Source: Pseudisothecium myosuroides
Taxonomy: Eukaryota > Streptophyta > Bryopsida > Hypnales > Lembophyllaceae
Direction of reading: 5' to 3'
DNA length: 64,000 nt
Assembly (NCBI GenBank): GCA_951799445.1
Contig: OX637296.1
Span: forward strand, 21,142,001 to 21,206,000
Below are positions 1 to 12,152 of this stretch, piece by piece. A program made the translations under genes and the position numbers. Under the pieces are notes generated by a model. The model was given only the letters and a program-made list of their open reading frames with translations, was not told the origin of the DNA and searched no databases. Positions within the stretch are counted from its first letter, which is position 1. Each line of letters opens with the position of its first letter.

Positions 1-732
1 TCGGTTTCAATTGTTTTTATCAATTGCGTATGGATGGGTTGCATAGTATGTGTCAATGGTGTATGAGCATGATGCTATTGAGAGTTCTATAATGTGAACT
101 GGGAGATTAATCTATAGGAACAATGTGATTAAAAATATATGGAGAGTGAGTCTGTAGACTGGGATCAATAGAACTGGAAAATGAGTGATATAAAGATGAA
201 TCGAAAGTTGTCTAAATTGAGTCAAAGGAAATGTAAATATTGTAATCGATTGGACTATTTAAAGCTTGAGTGTAAAATAAAGAAGGAAGCTGCTATAGAA
301 GGAAACAATATCAAAAGCCCAATTGGAGTAAAACCGGAGTTAACCAGTGCCAAGGAGAATCAATAGTTGGTGAACCGTGTAACCTGTGATTAGCAATTGG
401 TCGATGTAAAAGAATCAATTGAGGATGCTGAAAGATTGGATGAGCGAGAAGATCAATAGAGACTGTACCAACCAGTTGGTGAGGCTGACAAGGAAGTGAG
501 CGGACAAAGCTGAATCGATAGATTTACATCCGATTGATAAGTTTCCAGCCTTGGTTATAATTATGATGATAATAAATATGGTTTTATCCATTGTATGGGT
601 CAAAGTGAAATATTCCCAAATCCTTCAATTGTGCACAACTTGGGATTAATTTAGTTTCCCTTAGGAATTACCTATAGTGCATCCATACCTCCCTGCGAAC
701 GAACTTAAACTATAGGATTTATTAATGTTCAT

Positions 733-1190
733 TCATAATAAAAATCTAATCTACAAAGGGCAGTTTACAAATCCATTTAACCCAGCTCAAAACGGGATCG
801 TTGAACATAAAAACCAAACATTAGTTGAATCTACTTGTAGTATGTTACATACTGGCAAGCTTTCAAATGCCTATTAGGCTGAAGCCCTTAACACCGCCTA
901 CTATTTGCAAAATTGTTCTTATACATCTACCTTGGATACAATCACTCCCTTTGAATTTTGAACTGGCCTCAAACCAGATCTTAGTCACCTTCATATTTTT
1001 GGGTATCAAGTTTTGCTCATATTTTAGAGGAAAAGTGCACCAAATTAGATACAAAGACTATTCTATGTATCTTTGTAGGTTATGGAGAACCTCACGATAT
1101 AAATTGATATCATTTATATGATATATCTAATTACTATTTGTTTACAATCCGTGATGTTATTTTTCATGAAGACTCTTTATTGCAAGGGGG
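733..1190 (+). pseudogene. Copia integrase fragment
   Basis: The translation contains a recognisable plant Copia integrase C-terminal segment (QNGIVEHKNQTLVES, then SMLHTGKLSNAY, then LNTAYYLQN, HLHIFGYQV). Several stops interrupt it. Known family role: inserts the reverse-transcribed copy into the genome. Here only a relic is left, in the correct order and strand between the gag-like and reverse-transcriptase parts. Confidence 0.75.
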
Positions 1191-1547
1191 AGCCTCGTCT
1201 TTGCCTCTACCTTTACCTATTTCTGACTCCAATAGTGATTATCTTGTAATTAATCACTTGCTCACCCCTGCTATCAACCTGCATCCTAGTCAAATTGATC
1301 AAAATGAACCCAATTCACATGTTGTCAAATTGAACTCTGATCCGGATTCAGGCTCTGAATCACCCTCTGACAAGCCATTCGTCCGTCCACCTTCCTTGCC
1401 TATAAATACCTTGCCAGCTAATCCCATTCAGACTCATGCATTTGATTGACATTGCCACCTTCACTCCTCTTTAGTATCACCAACCAGATACTCCACCTAT
1501 TAGACTAAAGGTTGATGGCATTCTACCAAATTCATGACGAAGCTACC

Positions 1548-2336
1548 TTTGCCTCTGCCTTTTTCACACAAATTGTTGATCCCCAATCAGTTTCTGAAGC
1601 ACTCTCAAGCCTTGAAGCCTTATAGTGGCGTCACACTATGGAGACTGAGTACAATTCATTAGTCAACAATAACACTTGGACATTGGTTGATCCCCCTATT
1701 AATTGGTCCATTGTCAATACTAAGTGGATATTCCGGCGGAAATATAACTCAGACGGCACTTTGGCTCACTATAAAGCCCGCTTTGTTGCGCGAGGTTTTT
1801 CCCAACAAGCTCAACTTGACTATTTTGAGACATTTTCACCCGTCATCAAAATGACGTCATTACGCCTTTTACTTGCTCTGGCTACACTTTATGGATATCA
1901 TATCTACCAGATGAATGTTACAACAACATTTATCAATGGTCTTCTTTAGGAGGAAATTTATATCATCCAACTTGAAGGTTTTGTTTTACCCGGCAATGAA
2001 AATCAAGTATGTCATTTATTAAAATTATTATATGGCCTTCAACAAGCACCACGAGTTTGGTACGAACTTATTGATAAATTTCTACTTAGTCAACATTTTG
2101 TGAAATGCTATTTTGACACCAATGTGTATTATAAGCGCTCTTCCAATTCTTTCATGTTTATTGGTCTATATATAGATGATCTTAATTTAGTTTCTCTTGA
2201 TTTAAAGTATCTCTCTATATATAAGGCTATGTTTGCCCAAAGGTTCTCTATGACCGACAACAACGATATTGAGTACATTCTTGGAATCCAAATCCACCAA
2301 GATCCTACCAATCACTCTTATTCTTACACAAGATAA
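1548..2336 (+). pseudogene. Copia reverse transcriptase, broken
   Basis: Typical Copia reverse-transcriptase blocks are visible in order: NTWTLVDPP, TKWIFRRKYNSDGT, YKARFVARGFSQQ, YFETFSPVIKMTSLRLLLALA, then after a stop LKLLYGLQQAPRVWY and the active-site motif YIDDL. The usual MDVKTAF block reads MNVTTTF, losing its catalytic Asp. A stop at about 1947 and a frame loss after 2336 show decay. Family role: copying element RNA into DNA. Confidence 0.85.
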
Positions 2337-2519
2337 ATATATTTCTAACCTCCTTGAAAAATTTAAAATGACAAATTGCAAGAAGATGCCTATGGAAGCC
2401 AATATTTGATATTCATGTTCTCAAGTTGAGAACCTGACTCATGCGGAAACTTCTTATATGGCTTCAATTCCCTGTGCCCAAGCTATTGGAGATCTTGATA
2501 CTAGATGCTTGACATCCGG

Positions 2520-2880
2520 CTATATTTTTCAACTTTATGGTTCTACACTTTCCTAGCAAAATGAGAAGCAACTAGTAGTTGCTCTGTCCTCTACGAAAGC
2601 TGAATATATTATTGCTGACACCGCAATAAAAGAGTTGCTTTGGCTTCAAACTTTACTCACCGAATTGGGCTATCCAATCAAACTCCCAAGTCTCCTATAT
2701 TGCAATAACCAATCTTGTATAGCTCTTACCAAGAATCCTAAGTTCCATAAACGCTCAAAGCACATTGATATTAAGTATCTTTTTCTCCGTAAAAAAGTTG
2801 AATCCAAACTTATAGAGTTAGCATTTACCCCCACTCTTGAGATGTAGGCTAATATTCAAACAAAATCCTTACCAAAACCT
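2520..2880 (+). pseudogene. Copia RNase H fragment
   Basis: The segment reads SSTKAEYI, KELLWLQTLLTELGY, CNNQSCIALTKNPKFHKRSKHIDIKYLFLRKKVE, the usual C-terminal RNase H end of a Copia polyprotein. It follows the reverse transcriptase and precedes the polypurine tract. Some in-frame stops are present, so it is a relic. Confidence 0.8.
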
Positions 2881-3050
2881 AAGCATCATATTTGTGCTTT
2901 AGCACAAGGTCTTCACAATTATCTTAATTACACTTCTCTCAATTAATGAAGGGGGAATTACTGATCTCTAATTAATTTTATCGAAGCTAGACCTTTACAC
3001 ACAAAGACTTTGAACCAACTTTTGTTTATCTGATGCAGCTGAAGGGGGAG

Positions 3051-3230
3051 TGTTACGACGTGACTAAAAGTCTAGTTAGTAGATTAATTAGCTAGCAACA
3101 AATAACAACAAATAGACACACTAATACAGTAAACATATAGTCATGACTCTTGATGATCATCTCTTTCTATATAAACTCTTGTAATTATCAATGTTTATAT
3201 TATATATTAAAATATACTTTACGTTTTACA
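3051..3230 (+). repeat. 3' LTR of the Copia element
   Basis: The LTR starts TGTTACGACG directly after the purine tract GAAGGGGGAG (3041-3050) and ends at a CA (3229-3230), giving the usual TG...CA ends. It is about 180 bp, short but normal for Copia, and contains a TATATAAA-like box near 3170. The end is inferred from the CA and from loss of LTR-like sequence afterwards. Confidence 0.6.
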
Positions 3231-3572
3231 TGAACTCTATTATTCATATATAAATGCACTAGTTGGAACAATTGAACAATTGGGTAGCCAAAGGATGTTT
3301 GAAAGGAGTCAAATCATAGCTCTAAGTATATCAAATATGAGACATTCAAAGCGAAAAAAAATAGAAAGAGAAGAATTGTCAATTTTGCATTTGGTTATGA
3401 AATGCAATACATTATTTCAATAAAAAAAATTGATAAACAAGGCAAAAGATTTTTTAAAAATCAAAATGTGGTCTACACTACATTAAGCCACGTTCAATTC
3501 ACTGGTGGAATCAATACTCGACTTTGGTGATGCAAGAAGATTTAGAGCGGTTTTAATAATTTTTTTGTTTAT

Positions 3573-3758
3573 CACTAGAAGAAAACTGCGTTGGAAATCA
3601 CAGTTTTGCGTGGGCTGGAATTTGTTGAAGCCCACGTTTCCAACGTAGAAATTTGTGTTAGAACGCGTTCTAACACAAATTTCTACGTTGGAAACGTGGG
3701 CTTCAACAAATTCCAGCCCACGCAAAACTGTGATTTCCAACGCAGTTTTCTTCTAGTG
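3573..3758. mobile_element. Palindromic CACTA-type miniature element (copy 1)
   Basis: A near-perfect 186-bp inverted repeat with arms of about 93 bases and no loop. The ends are CACTAGAAGAAAA, close to the CACTA/En-Spm terminus. It is flanked by TTAT on both sides. The same reading frame occurs on both strands because the arms match. It lies inside the Harbinger pseudogene, between the RRFRAV and HYLCILL segments. A second family member lies at 16412. Confidence 0.8.
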
Positions 3759-4283
3759 TTATTAGTGCCAACTTTTCATTATCTTTGCATCTTGCTTCAT
3801 GAAAAATTGCAACATAATCCATCACTCGGGTTTGATCAATATCATTACAAGATTTATGGATGTTCTTAAACAATTTGCTATTGCATTACAAAGACTAAGG
3901 ACTAGAAACACTCATGTTTCAATTAATGAACTTTTTGATATATCCAATTCAACAAGAGTAGTAGTTTGTTAACGGTTCATTGCTGCCCTAATAAAGGTAG
4001 CATTACCTTATTATTTAATTTTCCAACAAGAGAAATATTATCTAAGGTGAAAATTGGTTTCAAAAACCTACATGGTATTCCACAATGTTTTAGTGCTATT
4101 AATTGCTCTCATGTCCAATTTGACTTAGCAGCAAATACCAGATCAAGTGATGGGTATGATCATGATCATAACTACTATACAGTAATGCAAGCCATTGTAG
4201 ACCATGAGGCTAAATTTGTAGATGTTTTTGTTGGGGTTCCCAAATCTATACATGATTTTCAAATTCTAATGACGTTGATTATT

Positions 4284-6121
4284 TTAACCCCTGAAAGACC
4301 AAGCTGTGTTTTTTGGCAATATAGTGATTTTCGGCAACTCACTACAAACAATTTTTTTTTTCCTTGAAATTTTCACACAATATGGGGACGAGGTTATTCT
4401 TTAAGGCCCAACAATTTTCATAACTTTTGATTATATAGATAAAAGGTTATTGTATGATATGTAGTTTTTTCCCTTGGTTGGGGAGTCTAGTAGATATAAA
4501 AAAATCACTTTTTTCAAAAACAAAAATTTAAAATTGGTTTTCTAGATTTATATATACAAGGAAAACTTTGAATCATTCCACTTGGATTAATAGATGAAAA
4601 TTATGAAGAATTTTAGTTTGCGGGTAGTTATGGATTTTCTACTCTAAAATAAACCTTGAAGCCTTTCATGTAATTTATTTTCAATATTTAAAAAAAAATT
4701 AAATCATAGGATGTACATTGTTTATTAGAACAATAATTGGTATTGGCATTTTTCACTTCCATAACTAAATTCTTAACAATCTTGTATTTTGAATCATTTT
4801 CTACTTCTATTTACTTATGATTCTTTTCCTGTATGTTGTAAAATTTCAATTCATTTGAAAATTTTCAAGCATGTAGCCAAATTGCTTTGAAGAATGATTT
4901 CAAAGAAAAACCACCATTTTAGATATTTTTTCATACAAATGTGACCTTGTAAATTGCAATTGCCCTGTTTTTTGTAGGGCCAAAAAACATTTTTTTGTCA
5001 ATTCCAACGCTAATATCTTGCAATCCACTCGCTAAAATTTTTTAAATCTTTTTTTACATATTTTCAAAAAATATACTACAAGATCCGACAGTCACACATG
5101 TCCAAAAATATTTTTTTGTTTAACCCTTAAAGGCCCAAGGCATTTTCTGGCTCTGAAACCACTGAAAACTGCCATTTCTGCTGCGATTACTTCCTAAACC
5201 AAAAAAAAAACTCTTTTTTAGAATCTAACCGTAGGATCTTGTACTTCACTTGTCTTAGATCATCTAGTAAAAATTTCATGAAGTTTGACCGTACGGATTG
5301 GAAGATATTAGCGTTTGAAGTTGGAAAAAGAAGTTTTTTTGAACTCTGGAATGCAATTTCAGATGACTTTGACGGCCGTTTATGGATTTTTTTTGCACTA
5401 CAAACCATAAAGTTAAATTTTTTTATGTTGAACATTCAAGTTGAGAGTCGGGAAAAAAAAATTCAAAATGTCAAAACTTGATTTTCACATATAAAAAAAT
5501 TGTTAAGTAGAAGTTGGTCCAAAATTGAACAAAACACTAAATCTTCAATAGCTCTTAGATGGAATTAAAAAACCATAATTCCAACGGTGGGATTGTTCTT
5601 GCAAACAAACCTAACCTTTTCAAAAAAAAAATTCAATTTTTTGAAAATTGCATTCAAAAATGAATTTTATAAGTTGTTTTTTGAAGAAGATGCTTAGATT
5701 GCCCGAAAAACAAGATTGTCCATAACTTTCTCATTCTGAGTCCAAATAGAATGAATCAAAGCTTCAAATATAGACAAAAACATGATCTTTGAGAAAAAAA
5801 AATCAAAAAAAAAATTCAATTTTTTAAAGTTTTTTTTTCTGCCCGGCGAACTGCTTTTTTGACTTTGGGTTTCATAACTTTTTTTCCCGGGCACCGATTG
5901 AAAAACAAATTATATTTTTGGAAAGCTAATGTGATTTCCTATCTTCAAAAAAAATTCAAAAAATTAGGTCAAAATTTCAGGTCGCACGAGCCTGCCCGAA
6001 ATCCCAAGTGTCCCCCGAGGGGACTTTGGGCCTTTAGGGGTTAAATTTTGGTACTTGTACTAGAAATGGCAGTTTTGGAGCATTTTTGGTGAAAACATAG
6101 TCAAGAAACTTTAGGGATTAA
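4284..6121. mobile_element. TTAA-flanked element C (interrupted by element A)
   Basis: The left end is TTAA then CCCCTGAAAGACC at 4284. The right end runs CTTTAGGGA into TTAA at 6118-6121. Its sequence matches the element at 54311-55228 on both sides of a nested insertion (5120-6044), which fixes it as one broken copy. It entered the Harbinger gene at a TTAA. Confidence 0.75.
5120..6044. mobile_element. TTAA-flanked element A, nested in element C
   Basis: TTAA at 5120-5123 is followed by CCCTTAAAGGCCCAAGG, and TTTAGGGG precedes TTAA at 6041-6044. The homologous element at 54.3 kb lacks this 0.9-kb block at the matching place (about 55128-55165), so the insertion is directly visible. Its sequence is closely related to 20054-20990 and to 6972-8680 in reverse. 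No transposase is encoded. Confidence 0.8.
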
Positions 6122-6758
6122 CCCCTAAATGCCCAAGGCCTTTTTTGACTTTTACGAATTAGCTCTAAATTGAACAAAAAGCCAAAATTTTGATAAGTTG
6201 TATCAATGTTTTTTGAATTGTAACCGTACAAATTCAAACTAGAGATGTTAGAGATAACATAGGAAAAGAAAACACAACAATATCACTTGTGGATTGAAAG
6301 ATTATAATGTTTGATCATGAGGGTGTTAAAACTATAAAAAATTCAAATCCTTTTTTTACAAGTCAAATCTAAAAATTTGGTTACCAAATAAATATGAGGT
6401 TAAAGGGCCTAACATGCATAACCCCAATCAATTTATGGTTTTTCAAAATCTACTTTACAATTTTTTTAAATGAATTTTTAATGTGATTTTTCCTCCAAAA
6501 TCTAATGTATTTGAGGCTCAACTCCAAGAGTCCTCAACACTACTAAAAGTCAAGATTGTGATGGGTACCCTTAGACAAAATCTTGAATGGAAAAATCATA
6601 ACTTCATTTTCAAAATTGGATTTTCAATGCTAAAACTAAACTTCAAAAAGAATTTTACAAAAATATAAACTACTAAAAATAGCAACTTGGTTAGATTTTA
6701 TTTAACTTCAAAGTATTGTTGACACCTGAATTTGGTGCCTCATGCATTTAGGGGTTAA
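6118..6758. mobile_element. TTAA-flanked element B
   Basis: TTAA then CCCCTAAATGCCCAAGG at the left, CATTTAGGGG then TTAA (6755-6758) at the right; about 640 bp. Its first TTAA is shared with the right end of element C, so the two are abutted. A closely related copy lies inverted at 46990-47634. Confidence 0.75.
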
Positions 6759-6971
6759 AGTAGTGATTGCAAGAAGATGATTGAATGAACCAACAATCAA
6801 GATTCAAAGTGTTGATGTCTCTAAACTCATTGTAGCTAATGTAGGTTGTGTTGGAGATAGAAACTTGTTGGTGCCTTGGTCTAGAATCCAACTTCTTAAA
6901 TTATTCAATGAATACAACTTCAATACATCATTCTTCTACATATATGGTAGTGGAACATGCTTTTGGGATCC

Positions 6972-8680
6972 TTAACCCCTAAAGGACCAAAGTCCCTTCA
7001 GGGAACATTTTGGATTTTGGGACAAGCTCAAGTGACCTAAAATTTTGACTTGATTTTTTGAAACTTTTTTGGAAGACAAGAAATCACATTAGCTTTCTAA
7101 AAATAAATTTTTTTGTCCAATCAGTTCCCGGGAGCAAAAATTATGCCACCCTAAGTCAAAAAAGCTATTTGCCGGGCAGAAAAAAATTAAAATTAAAAAA
7201 TTAAAATTAAAATTTCTTTCTGAAAGATTCTGTTTTTGTCTACATCTAAAGCTTTGATTCATTCTATTTGGATTAATAATGACAAAGTTATGAACAATCT
7301 TGTTTTTTGGGCAATCTAAGCATCTTCTCTCGCATCTTCTTCAAAAAACAACTTATAGAATTCATTTTTGAATGCAATTTTTAGAATTTTTCAAATTTTT
7401 CTTTTAGACAAGGTTCAGTTTGTTTAGTTGGCAAAAACAATCTCACCGTTAGGATCATGGTGTTTCGATTCCATCTAAGAGCTATTAACGATTTAGTGTT
7501 TCTTTTAATTCTGGATCTACTTCTACGTCACAATTTTCAATCAATGAAAGAGTGATTGCAAGATACACTTGTCCTATTTCTTGTCCCCTTGGCCTTGGAC
7601 ATGTGGTTTTTTGCTCATAACTTTTGCATCATTTGTCTGTTTGGCATGAAATTTGGAATGAAGGTAGATGCGGTAGTTGTAGACATTGAGTTTTTTTTCA
7701 ATTTAATAAAAATTAGTTTACTACTTGCAACCTGCTCCCGATTGGATGTCTACCTTGGCCATTTTGGAAGGTTTTAGTTCTATTTTTGACCCAAAAATGC
7801 AAATTTGAAGCCACAATTTGGACATAGTAGAGACCATCTACTAATATTACAAGGGCTGACAATGAGTTTTTATAAAAAAATAGCAACATGTCGATTGCAC
7901 ACATGGGGTCAAAGTGACCTTCCTTTGCGTGAAGGTTGCGAAGAGAGAAAAAATTTCCTTCATGAATTCTTTGATGCAATGCAAGCGCAATCTTATCTAG
8001 CAAAATGCCTTTTTTTATGGAATTTTTTTGAATTTTTTTTGAATTATTAAAAATGAAAAACTTCATAAACCCCTTTTTTGCTATTTTCTGCTCCCAGTGG
8101 CTTCTGTAGTACTCCGTAGTAGTTTGTAGTACTGCATAGTACAATATAGTATTGAATCGACGGTTTAGATTTGCAGGCGCTCTGAATCAACGATTCAGAT
8201 GTGCTGGGGCATTGCTAATGCACAATACTAGTAGTATTGCATAGTACTGCCAATCCTATGGCCAAAAAATACAGTTTTGATGGAAAAACGTGAAGTGTTT
8301 CTTGCAACTACCCAAAAAGCAAGTGTTTTTTTTCTGAATTATTTTTCTAGGGTGTCAACTCAAATTTTCAACATAAATTTTTTAAATTTTATGATCTGTA
8401 GTGCAAAAGAATTCTAGAATGGCGATCAAAGTCATTTGAAATTGCAAACCATCACTCAAAAAAACTTTTTTTCCAACTTTGAATGCTAATATCTTTTAAT
8501 CCGTACAGTCAAACTTCATGAAATTTTAACCAAATGATCAAAGACAAGTGAAGTACAAGATCCTACAGTTAGATTCTTTAAAAAATTGATTTAGGAAGCT
8601 CGTTAGGAAGTGATCGTAGCAGAAATGGCAGTTTTCAGTGGTTTTGGAGCCAGAAAATGCCTTGGTCTTTCAGGGGTTAA
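6972..8680. mobile_element. TTAA-flanked element D, inside the Harbinger reading frame
   Basis: Left end TTAA then CCCCTAAAGGACC, right end TTTCAGGGG then TTAA (8677-8680). The ends and flanking parts match elements A and E in reverse orientation. About 0.8 kb of extra sequence in the middle (roughly 7550-8340) is not in A. Removing the element with one TTAA joins ...GGGATCC to AGGAATG and restores the conserved Harbinger peptide VVEHAFG-ILKGM. Confidence 0.85.
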
Positions 8681-8869
8681 AGGAATGTAGAGAATATCTT
8701 CACAAATCCTGCTACAAATCTTAATTTCAAAAGGATTCCAAGCTTAGTAGTAACATGTTGTTTATTCTATAATATCATTATTGATAGGAATGATATTATT
8801 GACGAGTCAATTGTTTTATGGAGACATCATGATTAAAGGTATTCACAACAAATAGTGCAAATTCCACCA

Positions 8870-11176
8870 CAAAATGATGGTGAACTAAAAAATTAAAAAA
8901 ATTGAAAATGACAATTGCAACGCTCTTGTATCTCTTAAAAACAATCTCAAAAACAATGCACTTGAATGAATAAAATATTGTGATCTAGTATACATTGTAC
9001 ACCATTTAATTTTGGGGATCCTAAAAGGGATGTGAAGGATTTTATGACCCATTTTACATCATGCACCATTATTTGATTTTTGTGATCTTTAGAAGGATGC
9101 AAAAAAATTTGTGGTCCATTTTATATTGTGCACCGTTATTTGCTTTTGGGATCCTTTTAGGAATGTAGAGGATTTTTAAGAATCCTATTACAAAAAATTT
9201 GATATGAAATTTTTTCCACTATTTCTTCAAAAACTCACCATAATTTCAAATATTTACAAACTAATCTGAAAATTTCAGAACTAATTTAAGAGGTGTGATT
9301 TTGTCTCTAAAAAATGAAATTGAAAAAAGAAGAAATATTGAAAGCTACTTGAAATGTTTTATTAAATATGAAATGCAATTGACAGAAGAAGAAATATTGT
9401 CATAGAATCAATGGTCACTTAGTCTACACTATTTAATAAAAGTCCTAGCATGATCTTTTCTTTCAATTGTTTTCATTTAAGATTTTTGGAGTTTTTATTT
9501 ATTCAACATTAAAAAGTCAATTTGTCACGCACACAATAATTTAAATTATCATTCTAATTTGATCTCTAAAACAACCCCCTATGAATTTCAAGTTTGGCAC
9601 AAACTTCAGCATTCCAGGGTTATTTCTAGAACAGATAATGTTATATGGTAGAGCCGCTGCACAGAATGACCTTGAAAGTTGCCAAAAATTAGCACTATAT
9701 AAAACAAATTAGCATCATATGGCTTCAGCTTTGAGGACCCTTAAAGTAGGAGGTTTACAAATTGTCCATTTAAGCCTACTTACCACATCACTGATAGTAA
9801 TTAATATTTCAAGGAGCATACATGTCATTCATTCCTAGATAGGGGATGCATTTAGGACCTGGTTGATTTAAGGATCTCCTACCTTAAAGCATTTGCAATG
9901 CAACTGGCTTTCAAGATGGTGTCGGCATAATATAGGGGCAACTCCAAAAATCACTCTCCAATGCAATCGGCATAATTCTCCTTTTATTCCCAAGCCTGTC
10001 ATTATCCTTCCCAAACCCAACAAATTTGCAAAATATGAAGGGCCTGCAAGTTGGCTCATTATAGGAATTGTTACTATTGTCATACATTTTCAAGCATTGG
10101 TATGTGTACTTATAAATTTGGTCTTCCCTTGTTTGGATGAAATTAAAGTATTTTTTTAATGTAGAATATTTTCCTCTTTTTTTATTATAATGCGAAAAAG
10201 TTCATTTGAAGTTTGAATTGCCGGCTTTGCATTGGATCAGTTTGTTCTCAAAAAATCCTAGCACTGTGCGGGCCTTGTGGAATTTGCCGTTATATAGCTT
10301 GTTTGCCGAAAGAGCATTGTAGATTTGTAGATGTTAATTGTTAATTGCCTAACTAACCAAATATGGTCAGTTCAAAATTTTAGTCTCGTTTTGGTGTGGG
10401 CAGTTAAATTTCTTTGATCGTTTAAAAAAATTTTATGGATAGTTTTGAAGTTTAACTATTGAAAACTTTTATTTTTCACGGAACAAGGTAAATATTTGAT
10501 TTTTGAGAGGTTTTCAAAGGCATATGTCTCATTGTGGAAGCAAAAAACGCACAAATTTTCAACTTGATTTCGTGGCTTTATACAAAGCTTGCCAATTTCA
10601 CTTGAATTGAGATTTTTAAAATTGTAATTATCCATTTGCTTTGAAAATGGTCCCAATCGAAAGAATAAAGTGTTTTCATGATTTTCATCTTTAAAAATTT
10701 AAACATGCAAGTGTTGATTTGGAGTTATTAGTTGCGATTTCTACTTATAAAAAAAAATTGCATTTCAACAATTGTAAAGCAATAGATTGTGCAATGAGTT
10801 TTCAGATAGCTTTTCATGTGAAATTAAGTTTTTTGAAAGTGTATCTTAGTGTGCTAACTGATGATTTGTAGTTGTTTATGTCACCTCCAATCCCAAAAAA
10901 CTTTTATATGCAAATTTCTCAAACATTGTGGGGAAAGGGCAGCATACTAAATATAAAAAATCATACATTTCTCTTGTTCAATAATCTTACAACTCCTATG
11001 CAATTTCACACTCAGAACTAGGTTCTAATAAGCAAGCTCTTTAAACATCTATACGGTTAGATTTTGAATAAAAAACAATTTGCTTCATTGGACTAATTGC
11101 ACTTTACCTAGTAGGTCACCAGTCTCACTTGTGCTCACCACATAAAAGTGCAAATTAATTGGGTGGGTGGTTCTTG
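8870..11176. other. AT-rich intergenic stretch
   Basis: No convincing gene is seen. Short diverged tandem copies of a stretch reading GGATCC...TGCACCATTATTTG occur at about 9000-9200. Open frames near 9.9-10.1 kb have no recognisable domain and read equally well on both strands. Confidence 0.5.
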
Positions 11177-11231
11177 GCAAAGTCTAAACAAAGTCTAAGC
11201 AAAGTCTAAGCAAAGTCTACGCAAAGTGCAA
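11177..11231. repeat. Short tandem repeat, 12-bp unit
   Basis: About five head-to-tail copies of AGTCTAAGCAA-like units (caaagtctaagcaaagtcta), with small changes between copies. Confidence 0.8.
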
Positions 11232-11350
11232 CAATGCATTTGCTCACCCACCCAGCATGCAAGGAGGCCCTCCTGATTGAGTCAAGGACTCAAGGGCCGG
11301 TGAAATTGTTGCTATTTCAAGAAATCAACTCGCCACTGAGTTATTGCCAT

Positions 11351-12152
11351 TTATAAACGATCAAATAACTTGAAGATTCTAGTATTTTCAGTACATTCAT
11401 TCGCCGAAGTACGTACCTGATCTGCCAATCCTTCGCCAAGTGTCTCTGGGCCTTCAACTAGCTGTGTAATACGGAGTAACATTTTTCTTTTCCACTTTCT
11501 GCCATTTCCACTCTCCCTCGATCTCTTCATGGACGCAAGTTCCCAGGACAATCTATAAATGGCCTTGTAGCAGCACGCATTGTCAATCCTTGGAACTGGT
11601 ATTTTGTGTCTGCAACTATCTGCTAAGCTTCAAAGTGTCTGTGAATGTCAAAGTTTGGATGGTGACGATCTTGGTGGTGCAGCGGCGCACTTTCTCAAGA
11701 CTAAGATTCAAGCAGGGCACTGTAGTTTCACTGACTGCAGAGGTTCCCGTACTTGCTCTTGGCTTGCAATTTCAGGTGCTGAGCATGATGCTGGAATTGG
11801 CCAAAACTTGATGCAAGATGTAGAATCTTGTGTAGAGGACGGCAAGATTGCAGAATAGAATATTTTGCGGGTACAATGAATAGCTGGCAAATAGTATGCA
11901 ACTTGATACCGGTGATCTTCTCCTCCACTCACTAGATGATTTGGATCTCCGCTTCTTAGCCACGGCTGTTGGGAGCACTTTTGGCAAAATCCCAGTGCGA
12001 GGGGATCCGAGTGCAACGTCGTCTGCTTTCAATTTGTCGGTAAGATTTCCACTCTCTGTATGCGCTTCGTGAACTTCAGTACAACTTGTTTCATTCGGAA
12101 GCTTAGCCCCTGTGTGAAGTGTTGACTGCAATTTGTGACAAAATGGTGCCAT
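11351..12152 (-). pseudogene. Possible exons of an unrecognised minus-strand gene or relic
   Basis: Three stretches look exon-like. About 12134 to 11938 is open from a TTGCAG acceptor to a TCTAGTGAGT donor and ends in a basic, Ser-rich run (KKRRSKSS). About 11857 to 11709 is an open Ser/Pro-rich stretch. About 11562 to 11418 is open between TTATAG and CAG-GTACGT. Base composition is less AT-rich than its surroundings. I recognise no family and cannot link the three in one frame with confidence. It could be a decayed gene or chance. Confidence 0.25.

Larger units (their letters stand above)
1..3230 (+). mobile_element. Decayed Ty1/Copia-type LTR retrotransposon, 3' part
   Basis: The order gag zinc knuckle, integrase, reverse transcriptase, RNase H, polypurine tract, LTR on the plus strand is the Copia order. 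All coding parts carry stop codons and frame changes, so it is not active. A zinc-knuckle-like CX2CX9C stretch with the usual His replaced lies at about 238-275. The 5' LTR lies outside the window, so target-site duplications cannot be checked. Confidence 0.85.
3500..8860 (+). pseudogene. PIF/Harbinger transposase (HARBI1-like) pseudogene, split by other elements
   Basis: Fragments of a DDE_Tnp_4/HARBI1-type nuclease occur in the right order. A helix-turn-helix part lies at 3870-3990 (AIALQRL, SINELFDISNSTR). The catalytic core is at 4044-4283 (GIPQCFSAINCSHVQF, HNYYTVMQAIVDHEAKFVDVFVGVPKSIHDFQIL). A GDRNLLVPW segment at 6850-6880 stands in for the usual GDSGYPLLPW. The C-terminal part runs from 6947, past an insertion, to 8681-8835 (VVEHAFG, LKGM, NFKRIP, VVTCCL, DESIVLWRHHD). 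Three insertions break it: 3573-3758, 4284-6758 and 6972-8680. Stop codons and frameshifts are also present, so it is dead. Confidence 0.8.

Noticed and set aside
3483..3869. Identical 55-residue open frames on both strands
   Set aside because: They result from the perfect palindrome of the CACTA-type element.
4284..8680. A piggyBac transposase encoded in one of the TTAA elements
   Set aside because: No element in the window holds a long open frame or recognisable transposase; all appear non-autonomous.
9868..10159. Overlapping open frames on both strands near 10 kb
   Set aside because: No domain, no splice or composition support, and AT-rich flanks.
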